Below are positions 18,131-25,978 of a stretch of 64,000 nucleotides of DNA, one piece after another. Both the position numbers and the translations under genes were made by a program. Source of the DNA: CAVPHV01 sp963821095. Its GTDB lineage: Bacteria > Actinomycetota > Acidimicrobiia > Spongiisociales > UBA5794. The number at the start of each line of letters is the position of its first letter. Position 1 is the first letter of the stretch. The stretch covers positions 186,001-250,000 of the forward strand of contig CAWGCJ010000004.1 in the NCBI GenBank assembly GCA_963821095.1, written 5' to 3'. Below the pieces are notes generated by a model, which was given only the letters and a program-made list of their open reading frames with translations, was not told the origin of the DNA and searched no databases.

Positions 18131-18598
18131 CTACTCGTCAACAAGCTGCGCCGGAAAGCCGCCGCGAGCCACCGGCCCCCAGCGTTCGATCTCGATCCGG
18201 ATCAGGACCTTGCCCTGGTCGACCATGGCCTGGCGGTACTCGTCCCAGTCGGGGTGTTCGCCTGCGATGTTGCGGAAGTACTCGACGAGCGGCTCGACGG
18301 CGTCGGGGAGGTCGACGACCTCGGCGGTCCCGTCGACCTGAACCCATTCGCCACCGAACTCATCGGACAGGACGCAAACCGACACCGCCGGGTTGCGGCG
18401 GATGTTGTGTACCTTGGCCCGCATCGGGTACGACGAGATGACGAGCCGTCCGCTGTCGTCGACCCCAAGGGTGTTCGGCGACATCTGGGGTCGTCCGTCG
18501 CGGCGGGTGGTGGTCAGGATCGCCTGGTGACGGGGCCGAACGAACTCGAGCAGTCCGTCCCGGGTGACGGTGTTGGTAGTTGCGATGGTGCGTGCCAT
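18131..18598 (-). CDS. PPOX-class F420-dependent oxidoreductase
   Basis: A 155-residue split-barrel flavin/deazaflavin-binding protein. It shows the subfamily's usual features: HQAILTTTRRDGRPQMSPN near the N-terminus, then GRLVISSYPMRAKVHNIRRN, NPAVSVCVLSDEFGGEWVQV and a C-terminal VLIRIEIERWGP. Members typically reduce small molecules with F420H2. The substrate is unknown. It is sandwiched between the DUF2804 gene (11-base gap) and a small uncharacterised gene (9-base gap), all on the minus strand, suggesting one short operon. Confidence 0.87.
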   Translation of the reverse strand: MARTIATTNTVTRDGLLEFVRPRHQAILTTTRRDGRPQMSPNTLGVDDSGRLVISSYPMRAKVHNIRRNPAVSVCVLSDEFGGEWVQVDGTAEVVDLPDAVEPLVEYFRNIAGEHPDWDEYRQAMVDQGKVLIRIEIERWGPVARGGFPAQLVDE

Positions 18599-18607
18599 GT
18601 ACCCAGC

Positions 18608-18946
18608 CTATTGCCGTTGCGTTGGGGTTCGGCGGCCCGTCAGTCCTCGGCTCCGGGTTTGGCGGGTTGGAGGCCGGCGCTCTTTGAGCATGCGCCGCAA
18701 GTCGACGATCTGTTGCTCGTTGGCGTCGTCGCCGTGAGAGTGGCGAAAGACTTCCGTCTCGTTGCCGACGTGAACCTTCAGGTTTCCGTTGTGCTCTTCC
18801 TCGACGGTGCCGACGGCGTTGAGCAGCGAGACCACGTCTTTCCACCGCACGTTGTGGCTCACCGGGTGTTGGTAGATAGCGGTGAGGGTGTCGCGATGGC
18901 GGTTGCTCAGGTGCTTCGGGTCAAGTCGGTCGCTGCTGTCGCTCAT
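18608..18946 (-). CDS. Small conserved actinobacterial protein, possibly HicA-like fold
   Basis: A 112-residue protein. The core RHRDTLTAIYQHPVSHNVRW, then KDVVSLLNAVGTVEEEHNGN and KVHVGNETEVF, is of a type common as a hypothetical protein in actinobacteria. Its short alpha-beta-beta pattern and a histidine before a beta hairpin recall the HicA double-stranded-RNA-binding fold, but I cannot show homology. The C-terminal 25 residues are Arg/Thr/Gln-rich and probably disordered. It starts the likely operon with the PPOX-type and DUF2804 genes. Toxin activity should not be assumed, since no HicB-like partner is adjacent. Confidence 0.65.
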   Translation of the reverse strand: MSDSSDRLDPKHLSNRHRDTLTAIYQHPVSHNVRWKDVVSLLNAVGTVEEEHNGNLKVHVGNETEVFRHSHGDDANEQQIVDLRRMLKERRPPTRQTRSRGLTGRRTPTQRQ

Positions 18947-19053
18947 TGGTTCGCCTTCTGTTCGGACGCTGCGTGAGCCCCATTATGTCGTCCCAGCGGA
19001 CCGCCGGGCCGGTGCAGCATTGGTCGACCTTCGGGACTCGAAGGATCGGCAGT

Positions 19054-19560
19054 TCAGGCCGTGTCGATCGTCACGCCTTCGACTCGGTAGCAGACCGACA
19101 GGCGGTAGGGCTCGTCGAGGGCGTCCCAGATGCGGGCGGACTCCTCGAAGCTGAGGTCGCTCGGCGCGAGTCGAGCGTCGATGGGGCTGACGCTGAGGTT
19201 CGGGATGCGGCGCGACCCGTGCAGCGTGCGATTGGCCTCGAGGATCTGGATGGTGCGGCCCAGGATCAGCTGATCCGTGTCGGGTTCACCCGACGTCGGG
19301 GTCATCAGGTAGTAGAGATCGACCTGGGCGGCCGGGCGATCGTCGGTAGGGGAGTCGTTCGAGGCGGCGCTCGGCACGACCCGGAACAGGAACATCGACA
19401 TCAGTCCGTGCTCGTTGCCGGAGATGACGTCGGAGGGTGAGAACACCGAGATGCTCTGCGGATCGACATGGTGGTTCCCGATGTTGGTTTCACTCAGACC
19501 TTCGAACAGCAGCCAGCGCAGCTGCAGCGTCACGTCCCGGATTGCGGTGAAGTCGCTCAT
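19054..19560 (-). CDS. DUF4255 (Pvc16-type) protein
   Basis: A 168-residue protein matching the DUF4255/Pvc16 N-terminal type. It opens with MSDFTAIRDVTLQLRWLLFE, has SISVFSPSDVISGNEHGLMS in the middle, and then DLYYLMTPTSGEPDTDQLIL, with an ILEANRTLHGSR segment. In contractile injection systems (phage-tail-like particles such as PVC and Afp) the family supplies the tube/sheath terminator-like component. No sheath, tube, baseplate or AAA+ gene of such a system is visible in this window. A GAGGGA ribosome site is present. The gene follows, after a 265-base gap with no evident gene, a five-gene operon that encodes a DUF4157-like zincin. That pairing also occurs in injection-system loci, so a functional link is plausible but unproven. 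Confidence 0.7.
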   Translation of the reverse strand: MSDFTAIRDVTLQLRWLLFEGLSETNIGNHHVDPQSISVFSPSDVISGNEHGLMSMFLFRVVPSAASNDSPTDDRPAAQVDLYYLMTPTSGEPDTDQLILGRTIQILEANRTLHGSRRIPNLSVSPIDARLAPSDLSFEESARIWDALDEPYRLSVCYRVEGVTIDTA

Positions 19561-19825
19561 TCAATCCCTCGTGTAGCGGCCCGAGCGGTGGCCCGGACTG
19601 TATGGATCGGCTCCAGGCCGCGAACCTTTATGGCGGCCGTGGCTATCGGCTCGACTTCTGGGAGGCAGCCAAAACGCGGAGCGGGTGGACGTCAAGGCTT
19701 CTGCAAGGTCGCATCGCGAGGGTTCACCAGGAGCGTGCTCGTGGGCAAAGGTCGTAGCGGCCTACGGAGTGCGGACGGATCGTCGGCATATTCCTGGAGG
19801 TGTATCGCGGGAAGTGCTCGTGGTC

Positions 19826-20371
19826 TCAACCGGTGGAGAGACCATCGATCACGGCCCGCAGTGCGTCCGTAGCGAAATGGGAGTCGTCGAAACCTGCAAA
19901 AACAGACGGATCCACTGGAATTCCGCCGCTCGGCCCGAACTCTGCGGCGACGAGGGCAACTGATGTTTCTCCGCTTCCGTCGAGCGCCACCAGCAACACC
20001 CTGCCGATGCCCTTGGTCACATCGTCTATGGCATGCCCGGCGGCAGCGACAAGTGCCTGGCCACGGCCAACCAGGGTGTACGTTGGACCGCGGATCTCCA
20101 TGCTCTGCGCAATCCGTCCGGTTGGACTGTTGGCGAGGGTCCACGGGAACGGTCTGGGGTTTGCGTAGGTGAGGCCGGTTGCGACGGCGGAGCGCCAGAA
20201 GTCGATTGATTCGGCGGCGCCGGCGTCTGCGGTCGCCACGCTGAGGCCGGCGATGGGGGAGGTGCCGAAACGGCCCACCAGGGTTTCTGCTGCCCACCGC
20301 GCGGTCGCCGCGCCGCTGCGCTCCATCGACGGGCTGTCCCACGCACCAGAGCCCAGAAAATCGACCATCAC
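19826..20371 (-). CDS. Half ketosynthase-like protein lacking the active-site cysteine
   Basis: A 181-residue protein resembling only the N-terminal half of a beta-ketoacyl synthase. The signature NSPTGRIAQSMEIRGPTYTL aligns with the nucleophile-elbow region of ketosynthases. Where active enzymes have TACAAG, this protein reads VGRGQAL, so the nucleophilic Cys is absent (Gly by my alignment). No C-terminal half with the two catalytic histidines follows. It is the last gene of the overlapping operon, and its ATG overlaps the stop of the complete ketosynthase (ATGA). By analogy with chain-length factors it may pair with that enzyme as a non-catalytic subunit. That is inference. Confidence 0.72.
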   Translation of the reverse strand: MMVDFLGSGAWDSPSMERSGAATARWAAETLVGRFGTSPIAGLSVATADAGAAESIDFWRSAVATGLTYANPRPFPWTLANSPTGRIAQSMEIRGPTYTLVGRGQALVAAAGHAIDDVTKGIGRVLLVALDGSGETSVALVAAEFGPSGGIPVDPSVFAGFDDSHFATDALRAVIDGLSTG

Positions 20372-21531
20372 GGTTGCCCCAGGAGCAACGCCGAGTTGAG
20401 GCCTCCGAAGGCGAACCCACAGCTCATGACTATCTCCAGTCGACTGGCCGGGCGCGCAGTCGCGACCACGTCGAGTCCGAGGTCGGCGTCCGCGGTCTGC
20501 AGGTTGGCGTTTGGTGGCACGACATGGTGTTTGAGGGCGAGGACGGAGACGGCTGCCTCGACGGCGGTGGCGGCGCCGAGCGAATGACCTAGGGCTCCCT
20601 TGATGCTCGACACCGGCGGAGGGTTCGACCCGAACACGTGGTGGAGGGCTGTTGCTTCGGCAGCGTCAGAGGCATGGGTTCCAGTACCGTGGGCACTGAC
20701 CCAACCGACGTCGGCCGGGTCCGCTCCGGCGGCGGTCAAGCCGGCCGACATCGCCTGCGCCATGCCCGAGCCGTCCGGTCGCGGTTTGGTGGGGTGGAAC
20801 GCATCACCGCTGAAGCCGGCCCCGGCCACCACCGCCAGCGGGACGGCACCTCGGGCAATGGCGTCCGCTTCGCGTTCGAGGACCAGTACCGCGGCTCCTT
20901 CGCCGATCTGCATCCCCTGCCGGTTTTTGTCAAATGGACGACATCGTGACGGCGTCATGGCGCGCATCCTGGCGAAGCCGACCATCGCGATCCGTGAGAA
21001 CGGCTCGACACCCCCAGCGAGGGCCATGTCGATCTCCCCGCTGCCCACGGCGGCAGCTGCAGTGCCGATTGCGTAGTTGCCGGCTGCGCACGCGGTTCCA
21101 TAGGTCCGCTGCGGTCCATCGAGGTGAAGATCGGTGGCGATCTCGCCGGCAAAGACGCTGCCGGCATACTCGGCGTTCACAAAGGGGGCACCTTCGGCGG
21201 CCGCTTCATATCCTGCGGATTCCCCCATCGTGGTGCCGATGAACACTCCGACTCGGCCTCGAGCAGCCTGGTCCGGCAACGCGGCCGAGTCTGCGGCTTG
21301 TCGAGCAGCAGCCCGTGCCAGGGCACGGCCCCGACGCCGTGGATCCGGTTCGCCGAGGTCACCCGGGATCCGGCACGCCACCGCGACCGGGTAGGCCTCG
21401 AGGTCTGGCCACTGCCGCGCCGCGCTGTCGCCGGACAGCAGGCTGGACCACAACTCGGTTGCGTTCATGCCAAGTGGTGTCTGCACGCCGAGCCCGGTCA
21501 CGACGACTGTGGCGCTCGCGGTGTCAGCCAT
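20368..21531 (-). CDS. Beta-ketoacyl synthase (FabF/KAS II type)
   Basis: A 387-residue condensing enzyme, expected to extend an acyl chain carried on ACP by decarboxylative condensation with malonyl-ACP. The thiolase-fold triad is complete: Cys148 in RTYGTACAAGN, His281 in VSAHGTGTHASDA, His315 in GALGHSLGAA, with Lys311 just before it. The start ATG at 21531 overlaps the end of the acyl carrier protein gene by eight bases. The stop overlaps the next ketosynthase-like gene by four. It sits among protease genes, with no acyltransferase, ketoreductase or dehydratase nearby. That argues for one specialised condensation or acyl-transfer step rather than a full fatty-acid or polyketide line. Confidence 0.92.
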   Translation of the reverse strand: MADTASATVVVTGLGVQTPLGMNATELWSSLLSGDSAARQWPDLEAYPVAVACRIPGDLGEPDPRRRGRALARAAARQAADSAALPDQAARGRVGVFIGTTMGESAGYEAAAEGAPFVNAEYAGSVFAGEIATDLHLDGPQRTYGTACAAGNYAIGTAAAAVGSGEIDMALAGGVEPFSRIAMVGFARMRAMTPSRCRPFDKNRQGMQIGEGAAVLVLEREADAIARGAVPLAVVAGAGFSGDAFHPTKPRPDGSGMAQAMSAGLTAAGADPADVGWVSAHGTGTHASDAAEATALHHVFGSNPPPVSSIKGALGHSLGAATAVEAAVSVLALKHHVVPPNANLQTADADLGLDVVATARPASRLEIVMSCGFAFGGLNSALLLGQP

Positions 21532-21817
21532 GTTCGAGGCGCAGCAGCATGTAGTCGGCGATGGCATCCAACGTGGTGAGTTGCTGCCAATCGTCATCGG
21601 GTACCAGCACGTGGTATCGGTATTCGATCCTGGCTACGAACTCGATGATGTCCAAGGAGTCCAGTCCGACCGCTTCTTCGAGACGGTCGTCTGGCTCGAT
21701 GACCGCAGGTATCTCGTCGTTGACGGCTCGCAGCTCTTCCCTGAGGATCTCGAGCACGTCCTCCCGGTCCGGCACTTCGACCGCCGGTGCGAGCGGTTGC
21801 GACGCTTCAGGAGGCAT
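21524..21817 (-). CDS. Acyl carrier protein
   Basis: A 97-residue carrier protein, slightly longer than FabD-pathway ACPs because of an N-terminal Pro/Ala-rich extension of about 18 residues. The phosphopantetheine attachment motif is AVGLDSLDIIEF with Ser54. The helix II region after it (FVARIEYRYHVLVPDDDW) is rich in aromatic residues. It starts inside the end of the peptidase gene (11-base overlap) and its stop overlaps the ketosynthase start by eight bases, so it is probably the dedicated carrier for that ketosynthase. Confidence 0.88.
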   Translation of the reverse strand: MPPEASQPLAPAVEVPDREDVLEILREELRAVNDEIPAVIEPDDRLEEAVGLDSLDIIEFVARIEYRYHVLVPDDDWQQLTTLDAIADYMLLRLEHG

Positions 21818-22769
21818 AGCGGAACACCGTTCTGCGGGTGAGTTCGTCGGCCCGTTCGATTGCCCCGGGGGCGTCGCGCAGAGGAACCATGGGATCACCG
21901 AGGATGCGATAGCGCGATGACGCGTCATCAGGGCTCGGGATGGCGGTCGCAATCAACTCGCCCAGCGTTCGCGGCGAGGAGGTGAGTCCTCTCGCCAGCC
22001 GTAGCGCCCACCGTCCATTGTCGATGTGGAGGGTTTCCCGTACCGCCCCGAACGTTGCGCCGGCCGCGCCGAGAAGCGGCAGCGCCTCAGCAAACGAGAG
22101 GCCAACTCGTTTGCGGCTGGCGGTGAAGCAGGTGAGCGACAGGATGGCCGCGGTGGGTTCGGCGACGTCCTCGAAATGGTGGGCGCGAGTCCCGCGATAT
22201 CCAACCCAGCCCACTGGGCGCCCATGACCGACATACACGCCGATTGCCAGTCCGCACCCCAGGCCGAGCAGCATGTCGTCCCTGACCAGGTGATCTGCCG
22301 TCCACTCGTACACACGCAGCGGCCGCTCCCCCTCGCCGAGCAACCGGCCGATGCGGCCCGAGAGGTCTCGGTACCGACGGCTGCGTTGGCCGAGCAGAGC
22401 CGCCGACCGGGAGGCCGGGATGGCTCGTCGGCGATGCAGGAGTGCGGTGCGTTCGGCGAACCGGCCAAGGCCGGGCGCTCCGATGTCCGGCAGCCAACCG
22501 ATCGGGACCCGACGTCCTCCACCGGGGTAGAGCAGCGGGCCGGGAACCACTGTGCGCGGTGACCGTCGCCTGCCCCCGACCAGGAGCACCGCGTCGACAT
22601 CGGCCGAGATCTCGCGCAACGCTTCGGTCGAAGGGATCTGGGTCGTCACGATCGACGCCACCGAGCCCAACCCGGCGTAGGCGTCGAGCAATGGGGAGAG
22701 GGCGTCAAGCGCAGCAGGGGCCGCCATGACGGCAACCCGCTGCTGCGCGTGATCGTTCCGGAGCGTCAT
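21807..22769 (-). CDS. C25/CHAT-like cysteine peptidase (clan CD, caspase-like)
   Basis: A 320-residue protein whose second half fits a clan CD (gingipain/caspase/CHAT) catalytic domain. His182 lies in GVYVGHGRPVGW after a hydrophobic strand, and Cys214 lies in AILSLTCFTASRKRV, the usual His-then-Cys order. PLLGAAGATFGAV follows, and near the end YRILGDPMVPLR resembles the closing 'LLGDP' motif typical of C25 peptidases. The N-terminal 150 residues form an alpha/beta region with Arg-rich stretches. No signal peptide is seen, so it is probably cytoplasmic. Its ATG overlaps the stop of the 29-residue-repeat zincin gene (ATGA), suggesting matched expression. The target is unknown. The neighbouring zincin could be a substrate or partner, which is inference. 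Confidence 0.68.
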   Translation of the reverse strand: MTLRNDHAQQRVAVMAAPAALDALSPLLDAYAGLGSVASIVTTQIPSTEALREISADVDAVLLVGGRRRSPRTVVPGPLLYPGGGRRVPIGWLPDIGAPGLGRFAERTALLHRRRAIPASRSAALLGQRSRRYRDLSGRIGRLLGEGERPLRVYEWTADHLVRDDMLLGLGCGLAIGVYVGHGRPVGWVGYRGTRAHHFEDVAEPTAAILSLTCFTASRKRVGLSFAEALPLLGAAGATFGAVRETLHIDNGRWALRLARGLTSSPRTLGELIATAIPSPDDASSRYRILGDPMVPLRDAPGAIERADELTRRTVFRYAS

Positions 22770-25663
22770 GCGGCCCTGACCACGTCGATGTAGGGCTGCC
22801 AGGGTGCCACGTCTGCATCCGACTGACCGAGCAGTTCCTTGCGCACGAAGTAGTGCATCGTGATCTGTCCCTGCTGTTCCCGGTTGAAGGCATCAAAGTC
22901 GCCTGCAGCGGCAATGAGGTCGTCCTCGCCGTTGAGGCCCATGGTGCGACCCGAGTCCAACGTATCGGTCGTGCCCGCATGGTCGATGTCGATCGTGATG
23001 TCGCTGACCCCCTCGTCGTAGCCGTAGTTGTAGCCCGACCCGAGGACCTGGGCGTGAATCGCCTGGGCCATGTAGAAGGGTCCCTCGACCTCCGACTGCC
23101 ACACATGGGTCAGTTCGTGGATGAGCGTGTGACGGGTGATGCCGTCGTCGACGTCGAAGTTCACCAGGTTGTTGCTCACGAAGGCCCGACTGTCCGGGTT
23201 GCCGGTGAAGAAGTCCTGGATTCCGAAGATCACATCGTTGGTCAGGCTCTCCGCAGCCAGGTAGATGTGGTCGTAATCGAGGACATCTTCGAACACCGTC
23301 TGAGCGTCGGCGATCTCGTCCGCAGTCATTGGACGGTATGACGCAAGCGTCGAGAGCAGGATGCTCACCACGGTGGCGAGTGCGCCGCCCGCAACCTCGA
23401 GGGCTGCCTCCAGGATGTCGGTGATGGCTTCACCGATCTCGCGGGCGGCCGCAACGATCCGTTCCAACGTATCTTCGGAGAGGGCGACACCGGCAGCGAT
23501 GATCTCATCGAGGGCACGCCCTGCAGCCCGAATGGCCCGCATGACGTTCTCGAGCGCTTGGTCGGGATGCTCGATGGTGTCGGCGATGATGGTGACCACC
23601 TCGACCCCGAGGTCGAGCAGGGTGGTAACCACCTCCTGGATCGTTTCGAGCGCCCGGTTGGCTGCCCACTGGATGAAGTCTGCAACAGCGTATCCGGCCT
23701 TGAAGGCCCCCTCGATCACACTGCGAAGCCCTTCCAGAGCATCGTTTTCGATGTACGACAGCACGTAGCTGACGGAGTTGCCGATTCGTGTTGTGGCTTC
23801 TCCGAGCAGCTCGAGGGCAAGGTCGCCGGTCGCCTGCGCCCACTCGATGACCTCGTAGAGCGCGGTTCCGATGTCCTCGATCAGTTCGACGATTCGATCG
23901 AACACTTCGCTGACCTGAGTCATTGCCCAGTCCAAGACCTCGGACACGCTCTTCTTCACGAAACGAATCGCCAGCACGGCTTCGCGCCATAGGTCGGAGG
24001 CCAGGTCCTCTGCACGGTCGATGAGCCAGCCGAGCACGTCGCCCACGGGGCCCAATGCCTGGAGGATGCCGTTGACGATCTTGCGAAAGACAAAATACGA
24101 ACTCTCGATGACGGCCTCGAGCATGTCGACGACCGCCTCGCCGGCCTCGAGGGCGGCTTCGATGAAGCGCGCCGCGGTGCGGTAGGTGAATTCCACCATG
24201 TCGAGAGTGAACTCAACGATGGTCTTGCCGACTTCGAACGCTGCCTTGACGATGGCCTTGAGCGTGTCGAACGCAATACTGACGATGTCCTTGAGAACGT
24301 TGAGCAGGGTCTTGCCGGCGTCAAAGATCGCCTGGACGACCTTGCGGGTAGCGGCCACTCCCAACTGAACGACGTCGATGGCCAACTCGGCAATGGTGCG
24401 GCCCGCCTCCAGGACGCCCTTCACAACGGCGGCCGCAATATCGACGGTTGTCTGCGCCACGTAGGTGACGAAGTCGGTGATCGCTTCTCCCACTTCTGCG
24501 GCGGCCTTGGCCACCTGCTTGACGAAGTCCGTCCCCGCGGCGACTACCTCGTCGAGGATGCCGCCGACGGTCTCGCCGAGGTCGGTCAGTGACCGCACCA
24601 CTTGCTGGAGCAGAGTGTGCGGACGGGTGATGAGCGCCACCAGGATTTCACCGACGGCCTTGCCGAGGGCGAGGAGCGCGGCGACTGAGTTCTGGATGAG
24701 CGTCAGCCCAAACTGGAGGGCTTGTTCGAGGATGTTGCCGATCGACTTGCCGATCTCGATGAGCGCCTCGATCCCTTTCTGGATGATGCTCAGTGCCTTG
24801 TCGGCTAGGTAGGAGAGCAGTTCGCCCAGGGTCCTGCCGAGGTTGTCGATGGCGCGCAGCACCATTACCAACCCGTCCTTGACCAGGGTGAAGGCCGCAT
24901 CGAGGATTTCAAACATCGCCTTGCCGATTGCCTCGAGCCCCTGGATGATCTTGCGCACCACGTCGTAGCCGGCCTTGACGACCTCGATGAGCAGATTGGC
25001 CACGGTCTCGAACGCATCGAGCAGTGCCCGTGCCAGGTCCGCGATTGCGTCAAGCGCCCAATTTACGATGTCCGAAATGGCGTCGACGAACGCGCCGACG
25101 ATGTCTCCGATCGCGTCGACGACTGCGGTGACAGCATCGGAGATGGCGTCGGCCACGTCCTCGAAGAACTCGACGACGGCAGAATCGGTGTCGGCACCGG
25201 TGTTCGCGGCCGCGGCTCCTGCATCCTGCATCACACGGATTTCTGCTCCTGCGTCACGGATCCAGTACATGACGTCACGAAGCGCGGTGCGATTTCGGGT
25301 CCCGTCGAACCCGACCACGAAGTCGCGCATGATGAGCTTGCCTTGCGCCCGGGGGAGTTGGCTGATCGCGTGGACTACGCCGCGGGCTTCGCCTGCTTCT
25401 CGATATCCATCGATCAGGGCGTACCGCTCATCCTTGCTCCAGTCTGCTGCCCGTTGGAAGAGTTGCCGGTGGTCATCGGCCGTCTTCAACGAAGTGGCAT
25501 ACGCTCTTGCCAGGGCCACCGCTCGTGTACGACGCTCGCCGTAGGCAGCCCGAAACGCGGGTGCCAATTCGACGGCTCGATAATCCGCTGCGGCGACACT
25601 CTGGGCCATCGCCTCCTTGTTCCGTATCGCGACGCTTTCGGTCGCCACAGTTATCCGGTTCAT
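22766..25663 (-). CDS. 965-residue helical-repeat protein with C-terminal DUF4157-like HExxH zincin
   Basis: Three regions are visible. Residues 1-170 form an Ala/Arg-rich helical head without a signal peptide. Residues about 218-773 form an array of exactly 29-residue units, each centred on a small residue (usually Gly) before a charged one (for example EIGKSIGNIL, DLGETVGGIL, EAGRTIAELA). Residues 775-965 form a globular metalloprotease-like domain with TLIHELTHVWQ (HExxH, residues 849-853) and a downstream NYGYDEG that may supply the third ligand. The last part recalls the DUF4157 'core domain' of extracellular contractile injection systems. The repeats are amphipathic, with many Val/Ile/Ala/Asp/Glu. 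It is the first gene of a five-gene operon with overlapping stop/start codons. I know of no described protein with this repeat. Rod, tape-measure-like or membrane-associated roles are all possible. Confidence 0.85.
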   Translation of the reverse strand: MNRITVATESVAIRNKEAMAQSVAAADYRAVELAPAFRAAYGERRTRAVALARAYATSLKTADDHRQLFQRAADWSKDERYALIDGYREAGEARGVVHAISQLPRAQGKLIMRDFVVGFDGTRNRTALRDVMYWIRDAGAEIRVMQDAGAAAANTGADTDSAVVEFFEDVADAISDAVTAVVDAIGDIVGAFVDAISDIVNWALDAIADLARALLDAFETVANLLIEVVKAGYDVVRKIIQGLEAIGKAMFEILDAAFTLVKDGLVMVLRAIDNLGRTLGELLSYLADKALSIIQKGIEALIEIGKSIGNILEQALQFGLTLIQNSVAALLALGKAVGEILVALITRPHTLLQQVVRSLTDLGETVGGILDEVVAAGTDFVKQVAKAAAEVGEAITDFVTYVAQTTVDIAAAVVKGVLEAGRTIAELAIDVVQLGVAATRKVVQAIFDAGKTLLNVLKDIVSIAFDTLKAIVKAAFEVGKTIVEFTLDMVEFTYRTAARFIEAALEAGEAVVDMLEAVIESSYFVFRKIVNGILQALGPVGDVLGWLIDRAEDLASDLWREAVLAIRFVKKSVSEVLDWAMTQVSEVFDRIVELIEDIGTALYEVIEWAQATGDLALELLGEATTRIGNSVSYVLSYIENDALEGLRSVIEGAFKAGYAVADFIQWAANRALETIQEVVTTLLDLGVEVVTIIADTIEHPDQALENVMRAIRAAGRALDEIIAAGVALSEDTLERIVAAAREIGEAITDILEAALEVAGGALATVVSILLSTLASYRPMTADEIADAQTVFEDVLDYDHIYLAAESLTNDVIFGIQDFFTGNPDSRAFVSNNLVNFDVDDGITRHTLIHELTHVWQSEVEGPFYMAQAIHAQVLGSGYNYGYDEGVSDITIDIDHAGTTDTLDSGRTMGLNGEDDLIAAAGDFDAFNREQQGQITMHYFVRKELLGQSDADVAPWQPYIDVVRAA
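23345..25012 (-). repeat. Array of about 19 coding repeats of 87 bp (29 residues)
   Basis: In the encoded protein the small residue that starts each unit lies at residues 247, 276, 305, 334, 363, 392, 421, 450, 479 and 508. After one 33-residue step it lies at 541, 570 (Lys here), 599, 628, 657, 686, 715 and 744. Every other step is exactly 29. Twenty-nine residues equal eight turns of an alpha helix at 3.6 residues per turn, so the array could be one very long phase-locked amphipathic helix, or helix-turn units. Confidence 0.85.
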
Positions 25664-25978
25664 CGTCCCCTCCTGTCAGAAAGCCGACCATTGTGCCGGA
25701 ACAGTGGTCACATGCCGGCATCACTCGGTGTGACCCGATCCAGCGTCATCAAACCTATGCGGCGAAGCCAGGGCCTGCCGGGTGGTTTTGGTGACTATTC
25801 CAAGTGACCTGTTCTCTGGTACTCAGACGCCGGTTCCCGGTTCTTGATACAGAAGTTTCTTGCCTTCAGCCCGGAACCGTCGACCCGCAACCCTGGCCTT
25901 CGGCAGCCGGTCAGGCGTGTCACCCTGGGGTGATAGGTTGTGGCGCGTGAGGATGGTGAGGATTTTGGGAGTGGCCAG
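25664..25978. other. Divergent intergenic region between the repeat-zincin operon and recC
   Basis: About 315 bases. It should hold both divergent promoters. The operon side ends with a GGAGGGG ribosome site before the minus-strand ATG at 25663. The recC side contains a GGGTGATAGG stretch and several possible GTG starts. I found no SOS box, gene or RNA structure that I could support. Confidence 0.5.

Noticed and set aside
18608..18946. HicA toxin
   Set aside because: Only a loose fold-level resemblance, with no HicB-like neighbour. Left as an uncharacterised protein.
23345..25012. Interpreting the 29-residue repeats as a phage tape-measure protein
   Set aside because: No tail, sheath or baseplate genes are nearby, and the chain ends in a zincin domain. 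The period resembles a ruler, but the identity cannot be claimed.
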